Source: Candidatus Competibacteraceae bacterium
GTDB lineage: Bacteria > Pseudomonadota > Gammaproteobacteria > Competibacterales > Competibacteraceae
Length of the DNA: 13,080 nucleotides
Assembly: GCA_020445045.1 (NCBI GenBank)
Contig: JAGRHI010000063.1
Span: 1-13,080, forward strand
Direction of reading: 5' to 3'
Shown: in pieces, positions 1-5,577 of the stretch
Layout of the letters: each line of letters opens with the position of its first letter
Numbering within the stretch: position 1 is the first letter of the stretch
The notes under the pieces: generated by a model
What the model saw: the letters and a program-made list of their open reading frames with translations, nothing else
Database searches by the model: none
Told to the model about the DNA's origin: nothing
Translations under genes and position numbers: made by a program

Positions 1-1827
1 GACAACGTCAACCTCGACAAGGCGCGGCGCCTGCTCTGGCCGATCAAGCAAAAGTACGGTCGCGACATTTCCTGGGCCGATCTCATGGTCCTCGCCGGCA
101 CCGTCGCCATGGAGGACATGGGCTTCAAGACCTTCGGCTTTGCCGGTGGCCGGCCGGACGATTGGGAGCCAGACCTCGTGTACTGGGGTCCGGAAGCAGA
201 CATGCTAGGCCGGAAGCGCTACGACAAGGGCGGGACACTGGAAAATCCCCTCGCCGCCACGCAGATGGGCCTGATCTACGTGAACCCGGAAGGTCCCGGC
301 GGCAACCCGGACCCGCTCGCGGCCGCCGCGCAGATCCGCGTGGCGTTTGGCCGCATGGCCATGAACGATGAAGAGACCGTCGCCCTGATCGCCGGTGGCC
401 ACACCTTCGGCAAGACCCATGGCGCGCACAAGCCGAGCGAGTGCGTGGGTCCCGAGCCGGCCGCCGCCCCCATCGAGCAGCAGGATCTCGGCTGGGCCAA
501 CAAGTGCGGCAAAGGCGATGCCGAGGACACGGTCGGCAGCGGCCTCGAAGGCGCCTGGACCCAGTCGCCGACGCAGTTCACGATATTGTACCTGACCAAT
601 CTGTTCAACTTCGATTGGGAGCAGACCCGCAGCCCCGCCGGGGCCATCCAGTGGCAACCCAAGGGCGGGGCGGGCGCCAACACGGTCCCCGATGCCCACG
701 TCGAGGGCAAGCTGCACGCGCCCATGATGTTCACCACCGACCTGGCGCTGAAGTTCGATCCGGCCTATCGCGAGATCTCCAAGCGCTTTCTCGACAACCC
801 CAAAGAGTTCGAGCTGGCCTTCGCCAAGGCCTGGTTCAAGCTGACCCACCGCGACATGGGACCCCGCGCCCGCTACCTGGGCGCCGAGGCGCCCAAGGAA
901 GTGCTGATCTGGCAGGACCCGGTTCCGGAGGTCGACTACAAACTGGTCGATGCGAAGGACATCGCCGCGCTCAAGAAGCAGATCCTCGACTCCGGCCTCT
1001 CCAGCGCCGAACTGGTGCGGACCGCGTGGGCGTCGGCATCGACCTTTCGCGGTTCGGACATGCGCGGGGGCGCCAACGGCGCGCGCGTTCGCCTGGCCCC
1101 GCAGAAGGACTGGCCGGTCAACGACCCGGCCGAGTTGGCGAAGGTGCTGCAGACCCTGGAAGGCATTCAAAAGGGCTTCAACGGCGCGGCGTCCGGCGGC
1201 AAGCAGGTCTCCCTTGCCGACCTGATCGTCCTCGGTGGCGCGGCGGCCATCGAGCAAGCGGCGAAAGCGGCCGGTCATCAGGTGGAGGTCCCCTTCGCGC
1301 CCGGCCGCGCGGACGCGACCCAGGAACAGACCGACGCCGTGTCCTTCGCCGTCCTGGAACCGACGGCCGATGGCTTCCGCAACTACTTTGGTGGCGGCAA
1401 CCGCCTGTCGCCGGCCGAGATGCTGGTCGATCGCGCGGATCTGCTGGGGCTGACCGTGCCGGAAATGACCGCGCTGGTCGGCGGCATGCGGGCCTTGGGC
1501 GCCAACGCCGGCGGCGTCAAGCACGGCGTGTTCACGGACCGTCCCGGGACGCTGAGCAACGACTTCTTCGTCAACCTGCTCGACATGGCCACGAAATGGT
1601 CGAAGGCGAAGGATGCCGACGGTCTCTACGAGGGGAATGACCGCGCCACGGGTAAACTGAAGTGGACGGCGACCCCGGTGGACCTGATCTTCGGCTCGAA
1701 CGCCGAGCTGCGCGCCGTCGCCGAGGTCTATGCGTCCAAGGATGGCGATGAGGAATTCGTCCGCGACTTCGTCGCGGCATGGACCAAGGTGATGACGGCC
1801 GACCGCTTCGACCTGAAGCGGTCGTAG
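1..1827 (+). CDS. katG: Catalase-peroxidase KatG, 5'-truncated by window edge
   Basis: Bifunctional haem catalase-peroxidase that removes H2O2 in the cytoplasm. The frame is open from base 1 (starts DNVNLDKARRLLWPIKQKYG), so the ATG at 85 is internal. 608 residues are visible; the family is about 720-740, so roughly the first 120 residues, including the distal haem-pocket Arg/Trp/His, lie outside the window. Visible family landmarks: the proximal haem histidine in GGHTFGKTHGA (codon 400-402), the Tyr of YVNPEGP (277-279) and the Met of GRMAMNDEE, which with the distal Trp form the Met-Tyr-Trp adduct that gives catalase activity; the proximal Trp in LEGAWTQSP; the Asp in MMFTTDLALKFDP. The second, haem-free peroxidase-like domain follows and the end (TADRFDLKRS) is normal. 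No frameshift is seen. It ends in TAG, converges on ppgK, and its last codons overlap a perfect hairpin. No promoter is in the window. Confidence 0.97.
   Translation, partial: DNVNLDKARRLLWPIKQKYGRDISWADLMVLAGTVAMEDMGFKTFGFAGGRPDDWEPDLVYWGPEADMLGRKRYDKGGTLENPLAATQMGLIYVNPEGPGGNPDPLAAAAQIRVAFGRMAMNDEETVALIAGGHTFGKTHGAHKPSECVGPEPAAAPIEQQDLGWANKCGKGDAEDTVGSGLEGAWTQSPTQFTILYLTNLFNFDWEQTRSPAGAIQWQPKGGAGANTVPDAHVEGKLHAPMMFTTDLALKFDPAYREISKRFLDNPKEFELAFAKAWFKLTHRDMGPRARYLGAEAPKEVLIWQDPVPEVDYKLVDAKDIAALKKQILDSGLSSAELVRTAWASASTFRGSDMRGGANGARVRLAPQKDWPVNDPAELAKVLQTLEGIQKGFNGAASGGKQVSLADLIVLGGAAAIEQAAKAAGHQVEVPFAPGRADATQEQTDAVSFAVLEPTADGFRNYFGGGNRLSPAEMLVDRADLLGLTVPEMTALVGGMRALGANAGGVKHGVFTDRPGTLSNDFFVNLLDMATKWSKAKDADGLYEGNDRATGKLKWTATPVDLIFGSNAELRAVAEVYASKDGDEEFVRDFVAAWTKVMTADRFDLKRS
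1800..1824. repeat. 10-bp perfect inverted repeat across the katG 3' end
   Basis: CGACCGCTTC (1800-1809), a 5-nt loop, then GAAGCGGTCG (1815-1824). The second arm runs into the TAG stop (1825-1827). The RNA hairpin would be stable, but no U-tract follows, so it is not a canonical intrinsic terminator. It may protect the 3' end or aid termination; the coding constraint (DRFDLKRS) may also account for it. Confidence 0.5.
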
Positions 1828-1853
1828 GGAAAAGCGGCTCGTAAGCGTTCAGA

Positions 1854-1947
1854 CCCCTCCCTCCAACGGGGGGAGGTTGGGAGGGGGGAAATGTCGCCCT
1901 GCCAACAAGTTGCCCTCCCCCCAGCCCCCTCCCGCTGGGAGGGGGAG
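1854..1947. repeat. Pair of inverted G/C-rich REP-like palindromes (BIME-like)
   Basis: Copy 1 (1854-1886) has arms CCCCTCCC (1854-1861) and GGGAGGGG (1879-1886). Copy 2 (about 1912-1947) contains a perfect 9-bp hairpin: CCCCCTCCC (1925-1933), loop GCT, GGGAGGGGG (1937-1945). The reverse complement of copy 2 resembles copy 1, so the two sit in opposite orientation around a 25-nt non-palindromic spacer, the layout of a bacterial interspersed mosaic element. They occupy most of the 182-bp spacer between the convergent katG and ppgK ends, where they could act as bidirectional transcription barriers. No T-tracts are present. Family membership is inferred from sequence style only. Confidence 0.6.
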
Positions 1948-2009
1948 TGAACGATTACATGTCACCTTGTCGCCCCATGGGATCGACTCTCCATGCTGTT
2001 CATGGCCGC

Positions 2010-2774
2010 TCAAGGGAGATTGTGTCCGGCGGCCCGCAGCTGGTCCTCGGCGAACAGCGCCGCGCCAATCATGCCGGCTTGATTGAGAAAACAGGCGGGT
2101 ACGACGGGCGCCTGTACGGTGATTCGCGCCGCGAACTTGTGCAGTTTCTTGCTGGCGCCGCCACCGAGCACGATCAAATCGGGCCAGAACAACTTTTCCA
2201 TGGTGACGAGGTAGCGGTTGAACCGATCACCCCATTCTTTCCATTTGAGCTGCTGGGCGTCCCGCACGGCTTCCGAAGCATAGTGTTCGGCCTCCAGGCC
2301 ATTGTCGAGCACGATGTGACCCAACTCGGTGTTCGGCAGCAAACGGCCGTCGCCGAACAGCGCCGTTCCGAGGCCGGTGCCGATCGTCACGACGAGCACC
2401 ACGCCGGCCACATCCCGACCGGCGCCGAGTCTTGCTTCGGCCAGCCCCGCGACGTCGGCATCGTTGGCGACGTAGACCGGGCAACCGGTTTGCCTCGCAA
2501 AATAGTCGGCCACCGACAGGCCGATGAAGGCGGCGTCGATGTTGGCCGCCGTGCGGGCGATGCCGTGCTGGATGGCGGCCGGAAACCCGATACCGATGGG
2601 ACCGGACCAGCCGTGTTGTTCGACCAGCGACTGGAGCACGATGCCGACGGACTCGGGCGTCGCTGGTCGGGGTGACTCGATGCGGAGGCGTTCGCTGACC
2701 AGTTCTCCAGTCGCGGTCTCGATGACCGCGCCCTTGATCCCCGTCCCACCGATGTCAATGCCTAGGATTTTCAT
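2010..2774 (-). CDS. ppgK: Polyphosphate glucokinase (ROK family)
   Basis: Phosphorylates glucose to glucose-6-phosphate using inorganic polyphosphate (and usually ATP) in the cytoplasm. 254 aa, a normal length for PPGK. Landmarks: N-terminal phosphate-1 motif GIDIGGTGIKG (residues 5-15); VANDADVAGLAEARLG with catalytic Asp105; phosphate-2 loop VVTIGTGLGTALF (128-140); glucose-binding ELGH (150-153); WPDLIVLGGGASKK (197-210). The CxCGxxGCxE zinc motif of typical ROK sugar kinases is absent, as expected for PPGK. The frame extends upstream to 2840, but the ATG at 2774 has a good Shine-Dalgarno (GAAGGAA, 2781-2787, 6-nt spacing) and begins exactly at the conserved MKILGIDIGG. It is monocistronic here and convergent with katG. 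A polyP-dependent kinase suggests a polyphosphate-storing host. Confidence is high for the family and good for polyP use. Confidence 0.93.
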   Translation of the reverse strand: MKILGIDIGGTGIKGAVIETATGELVSERLRIESPRPATPESVGIVLQSLVEQHGWSGPIGIGFPAAIQHGIARTAANIDAAFIGLSVADYFARQTGCPVYVANDADVAGLAEARLGAGRDVAGVVLVVTIGTGLGTALFGDGRLLPNTELGHIVLDNGLEAEHYASEAVRDAQQLKWKEWGDRFNRYLVTMEKLFWPDLIVLGGGASKKLHKFAARITVQAPVVPACFLNQAGMIGAALFAEDQLRAAGHNLP

Positions 2775-2889
2775 GTCGTGTTCCTTCTTGTCGTTTTCGG
2801 GTTTTTGCGCCTCGCGATACCGTCGTTCGCTCGTCGCCACCTCGACACTTGCTCGCTGCGTTCGTTATCGTCACGCCTGGTATTGTCAA

Positions 2890-2917
2890 CTTATCGAAAG
2901 GAGATTGTCATTTTCAA
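2890..2917 (-). promoter_or_regulatory. Candidate sigma70 promoter of ppgK with flanking ATTGTCA repeats
   Basis: Read on the minus strand: -35 TTGAAA (2912-2917, 5/6 match), 16-nt spacer, -10 GATAAG (2890-2895, 4/6 match), giving a start near 2883 and a leader of about 110 nt. Two exact ATTGTCA copies (2882-2888 and 2904-2910, 22 bp apart) bracket the -10, and related copies lie at 2867-2873 (ATCGTCA) and inverted at 2918-2925. This suggests an operator, but the promoter call rests on motif matching alone. Confidence 0.3.
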
Positions 2918-2981
2918 TTGACGATGCCCAGAACGACGAGACCGCGCGGCAAGCAACCCGAGCTGCTCGGCCAATGCGGAG

Positions 2982-3004
2982 TTATCCACCGTTCTTGTGG
3001 ATAA
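2982..3004. promoter_or_regulatory. Inverted pair of DnaA-box-like 9-mers
   Basis: TTATCCACC (2982-2990, one mismatch to the consensus TTATCCACA) and TGTGGATAA (2996-3004, an exact box on the opposite strand), 5 bp apart, forming a dyad. DnaA could bind here for titration or regulation. Nothing else of a replication origin (dnaA/dnaN genes, AT-rich unwinding element, further boxes) is visible. Confidence 0.4.
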
Positions 3005-3106
3005 TTCACCCGCCAAGGTGGGTGGATTTCAATACCATGACCCGCTTGGCGCGCGATTTAAGGTCGAACAAAAAAGCCTCACCACCACCAGCCGTTCGGG
3101 TTTGGA

Positions 3107-3121
3107 TATGATGTTTATATT
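3107..3121 (+). promoter_or_regulatory. Weak promoter-like -10 elements before SUMF1-like gene
   Basis: TATGAT (3107-3112) and TATATT (3116-3121), each 5/6 to the -10 consensus, lie 26-35 nt before the ATG at 3147 in an AT-richer patch. No convincing -35 element is seen. Confidence 0.22.
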
Positions 3122-3146
3122 TCATCTCTCACGGCAATACGGCCTC

Positions 3147-3308
3147 ATGAAACCTCGGCTTCTCCATCAGGGGCGACCCCAACCAATCCTGGATTGGCTG
3201 GATCGGTTGCCGCTGTCCGTGGTGATCCCGGCCGGTATCGTGCTGGGCTGTGGCATCGGTGGGGCGGGTTTCTATTATCTGGAAGCGCCGGGCTGGGCGG
3301 TGGGGTAG
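3147..3308 (+). pseudogene. N-terminal membrane segment of SUMF1-like protein, cut by amber stop
   Basis: 53 codons from ATG 3147 (MKPRLLHQGRPQPILDWLDR...) to a TAG at 3306-3308. It encodes a basic N-terminus and one hydrophobic segment (about residues 21-45, LPLSVVIPAGIVLGCGIGG...). The following codons are in the SAME frame as the downstream SUMF1 domain. Reading past the amber gives a second hydrophobic stretch (LALFTALGWLGYTATPIF) and a Pro/Lys linker directly into the domain. A two-TM-anchored protein of 341 residues (3147-4172) therefore appears to have been broken by a single base change, for example TGG or CAG to TAG. The same start is possible at ATG 3108 or 3111. No strong Shine-Dalgarno is visible. 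TAG is a normal stop in this genome (katG and the 46-aa ORF end in it). A sequencing or assembly error remains possible. Confidence 0.6.
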
Positions 3309-3413
3309 CTGGCGCTGTTCACCGCGCTCGGCTGGCTCGGTTACACCGCCACGCCGATTTTCGACGAGCCCAACCCGGTCCAGGCTGCGGTCAAGCCGGT
3401 CAAACCGCGCCCG

Positions 3414-4172
3414 GTGCGGGACGGCTCCCTGCTGATGGTGGAGCTGCCGGGCGGTCGTTTTCTGATGGGCTCGCCGGATTCGGACGACCTGGCTCGCGAC
3501 AAGGAGAAGCCGCGACACGAAGTCACGGTTTCGCCCTTTCGCATCGCGATCACTCCGGTGACGGTGGAACTCTACCGACGGATCATGCCGGAATCCTCCG
3601 CAGCCCAATCAGAAGCCGAGGCGCGATGGCCGGCCAAAGGCGTCACCTGGTTCGACGCCATCGAATTCTGCAACCGGCTGTCCGAACGGGCGGGGTATCG
3701 GCCTTGCTATTCGCAACGGTCAGGTCAGTGGCGCTGCGACTGGCGCGCGGACGGCTATCGGTTGCCGACCGAAGCCGAGTGGGAATATGCCTGCCGGGCG
3801 GGCACGACAACCCGGTATAGCTTCGGTGACGACCCCGCCGACCTCGACAGCCATGCCTGGTATGCCGGCAACGCGAAGGATCATGTGCAGCCTGTGGCGA
3901 CCCAGCGCGCCAACCTGTGGGGGCTGTACGATATGCACGGCAACGTCTGGGAATGGTGTTGGGATGAGTATGAGGCTTATTCACCGAAACCCGCCCGGAA
4001 TCCGCGTGGACCGAAGCAATCTACGTCCGGGAGGCGGGTTCTGCGCGGCGGCTCGTTCGACTTCTCGCCCGAGTTCCTGCGCTCCGCGCGCCGGTTCTTC
4101 GTCGACCCCGTGGGCTGGTTCAGGCGCTTCGGGTTTCGGTGCGTGCGGGTCCCGCCCCAGCAGGTTGATTGA
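3414..4172 (+). CDS. SUMF1/FGE-fold domain protein, cysteine-less (C-terminal part of interrupted gene)
   Basis: Formylglycine-generating-enzyme (SUMF1) superfamily domain, complete over about 250 residues. Landmarks: LPGGRFLMGSPDSDD (residues 11-25), KPRHEVTVSPFRIAITPVT (32-50), GVTWFDAIEFCNRLSE (76-91), YRLPTEAEWEYACRAG (115-130), NLWGLYDMHGNVWEW (167-181), RRVLRGGSF (207-215), and the terminal GFRCVRVPP. True FGEs carry a Cys pair after GGSF that binds copper and oxidises sulfatase Cys; here that segment is GGSFDFSPEFLRSARR, with no cysteine. Catalysis is therefore doubtful and a binding or structural role is more likely. The start is uncertain: GTG 3414 (used here) and ATG 3435 lack a Shine-Dalgarno, and the natural start is probably ATG 3147, upstream of the amber at 3306. 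Its stop (4170-4172) abuts the stop of the convergent ATPase gene. Confidence 0.85.
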   Translation: MRDGSLLMVELPGGRFLMGSPDSDDLARDKEKPRHEVTVSPFRIAITPVTVELYRRIMPESSAAQSEAEARWPAKGVTWFDAIEFCNRLSERAGYRPCYSQRSGQWRCDWRADGYRLPTEAEWEYACRAGTTTRYSFGDDPADLDSHAWYAGNAKDHVQPVATQRANLWGLYDMHGNVWEWCWDEYEAYSPKPARNPRGPKQSTSGRRVLRGGSFDFSPEFLRSARRFFVDPVGWFRRFGFRCVRVPPQQVD

Positions 4173-5528
4173 TCACGCGGCGGATGGATTGGACGCCACT
4201 GTTCCCGGCGGTTGCGGCCCGAGCAGCCACGCGGAAGCCGCGTGCCAAACGATGCCGGACGGCAAGTTGGCTGGCATTTCCGGCTCCAGGCCGATCAGGT
4301 GCAACGTCGCGCGCGGATATTCGCCCGCCGCGTCCAGCAGGGCGCGGGTTTCCCGTTCCCGGGTGGCGGGGTCGTCCAGATCGGCGCAAACCTGGATCAA
4401 TTCCTCGCCGCCCTCCAGATCGCGGGCCAGAAAATCCACTTCGAAACCGGCTTCGGTGCGGACGTAGGTGATGTCCGCGCCGCGCCGTTCCAGTTCCAAC
4501 AGCACGGCGGTTTCCAGCGCGTGGCCCCGATTGGCGCGACCCGAGCGGTCGAACACCGGAATCAGACCGGGATCGACCGGATAGGCTTTGCGGGGATTGA
4601 CCATGCGCCGCCGTTCGGACTCGGTCGCGAGGGAGACGGCGCGGATCAGAAAGGCGTCCTCCAGATAGCCCAGATAGGCGTGTAGCGTGTCCTTCGCCAC
4701 CGGAATGCCTTGCGCCCGCAGATCGTTGTGGAACTTGTTCACGCTGAAGGCACCGGCGGCGTTGCCGAGCAGTTGCCGCGCCAGCCAGCGCAAGGCCACC
4801 GGATGCGACACGGCGTGGCGCTCGATCACGTCGCGGAGCAACGCCACATCGACGTAACCGCGCAGCAACTCGACGCGATCCCGCCCGGCCAGGCCCAGGG
4901 CTTCGGGAAAACCACCGCTCGCCAGGTATTCCCGTAAGTCCCGCTCCAGCGCGGAACGGGCTGCCTTGGGCAGACGTTCGGGCGAGGTGGGCGGTTCCCG
5001 GCCGAAGTGACGCAGGGCTTCGCGGAACCCAAACGGATAAACCCGCGCTTCCATGGCTCGGCCGCGCATGGCGGTGGCGACCTCCCGCGAGAGGAGGCGA
5101 GCCGAGGAGCCGGACAGAAACAGCTCCACCCGCTCGGTATCCAGCAACCGGCGCGCGAAGGCTTCCCAGCCGGGCACAGTCTGGATTTCGTCCAGCAGGA
5201 ACACGGCGCGGCGCTGGTCCCGCCATTCCGGGTACAGGCGGTAGTATTCCTCCACCACGAGATACAGGTCGGCGGCGGTCATGCCGGCCAGGCGCTCGTC
5301 CTCAAAGCTGAAGTACAGCAAGCCTTCTCGATTGATGCCTTGCGCCAGTCGATCCGCCAGGATTTGCCACAGGAACGTGGTCTTGCCGGCCCGGCGCATG
5401 CCGATGACCGCCACCGCCTTGCCCGGCACGGCGGGCAACCACACGTCCCGGTGGGTGAAGGCCGGCACCGGCGCGGCCAGGGAATCGACGATTTTTTGTC
5501 GGATCAACTCGCGTATTTGTCCTTCCAT
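4173..5528 (-). CDS. AAA_14 / DUF4143 family ATPase
   Basis: Solitary ATPase of the AAA_14-DUF4143 type, 451 aa, typical length. Walker A is GMRRAGKTTF (about residues 43-52) and Walker B is AVFLLDEIQTVPGWE (108-122), followed by VELFLSGSSARLLSRE, the sensor-like strand of the family. The C-terminal part (from about 235) has the DUF4143 pattern: NKFHNDLRAQGIPVAKDTLHAYLGYLEDAFLI, a conserved NPRKAYPVDPGL, GHALETAVLLELERRG and a restriction-endonuclease-like GFEVDFLARD...ELIQVCADL, where the usual catalytic Lys position is Cys. The biological role of the family is not established. Start: ATG 5528 chosen; TTG 5537 in the same frame gives three more residues. Neither has a Shine-Dalgarno. The start codon sits in the loop of an inverted repeat. 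The gene lies 40-50 bp downstream of the FGE-containing gene on the same strand, so read-through from the conflict operon is plausible, though it may have its own promoter. Confidence 0.93.
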   Translation of the reverse strand: MEGQIRELIRQKIVDSLAAPVPAFTHRDVWLPAVPGKAVAVIGMRRAGKTTFLWQILADRLAQGINREGLLYFSFEDERLAGMTAADLYLVVEEYYRLYPEWRDQRRAVFLLDEIQTVPGWEAFARRLLDTERVELFLSGSSARLLSREVATAMRGRAMEARVYPFGFREALRHFGREPPTSPERLPKAARSALERDLREYLASGGFPEALGLAGRDRVELLRGYVDVALLRDVIERHAVSHPVALRWLARQLLGNAAGAFSVNKFHNDLRAQGIPVAKDTLHAYLGYLEDAFLIRAVSLATESERRRMVNPRKAYPVDPGLIPVFDRSGRANRGHALETAVLLELERRGADITYVRTEAGFEVDFLARDLEGGEELIQVCADLDDPATRERETRALLDAAGEYPRATLHLIGLEPEMPANLPSGIVWHAASAWLLGPQPPGTVASNPSAA

Positions 5529-5537
5529 AAAGGACAA
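5517..5537. promoter_or_regulatory. 8-bp perfect inverted repeat enclosing the ATPase start codon
   Basis: TTGTCCTT (5517-5524), 5-nt loop (5525-5529), AAGGACAA (5530-5537). On the minus-strand mRNA the loop is UAUGG, so the AUG of the AAA_14 ATPase lies wholly in the loop. It could be a repressor operator or a translation-controlling hairpin. Confidence 0.5.
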
Positions 5538-5548
5538 TATAGAGTGTT

Positions 5549-5565
5549 ATTATCTTTTATAAAAG
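5549..5565 (-). promoter_or_regulatory. AT-rich promoter-like patch upstream of ATPase
   Basis: In an otherwise GC-rich region, 5535-5570 is strongly AT-rich. Read on the minus strand it has GATAAT (5549-5554, 5/6 to a -10 box) and overlaps a perfect 12-bp palindrome CTTTTATAAAAG (5554-5565). No good -35 is present. A start near 5542 would leave a very short leader, consistent with the missing Shine-Dalgarno. Confidence 0.3.
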
Positions 5566-5577
5566 GAGAAGAATGGC

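Larger units (their letters stand above)
2775..3146. other. Divergent intergenic region, ppgK / SUMF1-like gene
   Basis: 372 bases with no convincing gene. From left to right it holds the ppgK Shine-Dalgarno and leader, a candidate ppgK promoter with ATYGTCA repeats (2867-2925), two inverted DnaA-box-like 9-mers (2982-3004), a small G/C hairpin (3007-3024: CACCC/GGGTG with 2-nt loop) and a weak promoter-like segment before the + strand gene (3107-3121). An unrelated stop-bounded frame reads through on the + strand but has no start signal. Confidence 0.6.

Noticed and set aside
205..1524. Long minus-strand open frame opposite katG
   Set aside because: Shadow of a high-GC gene; the + frame has clear catalase-peroxidase motifs and the antisense product has none.
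85..1827. katG starting at ATG 85
   Set aside because: The frame is open to base 1 and the upstream residues match KatG, so this ATG is internal.
2775..2840. 22-residue N-terminal extension of PpgK
   Set aside because: ATG 2774 has a good Shine-Dalgarno and starts at the conserved MKILGIDIGG; the extension is charged and not conserved in style.
2924..3004. 26-codon + strand ORF after an AAAGGAG
   Set aside because: The Shine-Dalgarno-like site is about 21 nt from the ATG and the ORF overlaps the DnaA-box dyad; no support.
2982..3004. Chromosomal replication origin
   Set aside because: Only two boxes, no AT-rich unwinding region and no dnaA/dnaN/gidA neighbours.
3306..3308. Amber codon read as an amino acid (recoding)
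   Set aside because: Other genes here end in TAG, so it works as a stop; no pyrrolysine-type context is visible. Mutation or sequencing error is simpler.
4120..5226. Alternative minus-strand frame of 368 aa over the ATPase gene
   Set aside because: Arg/Gly/Pro-rich low-information translation; the other minus frame carries Walker A, Walker B and DUF4143 motifs.
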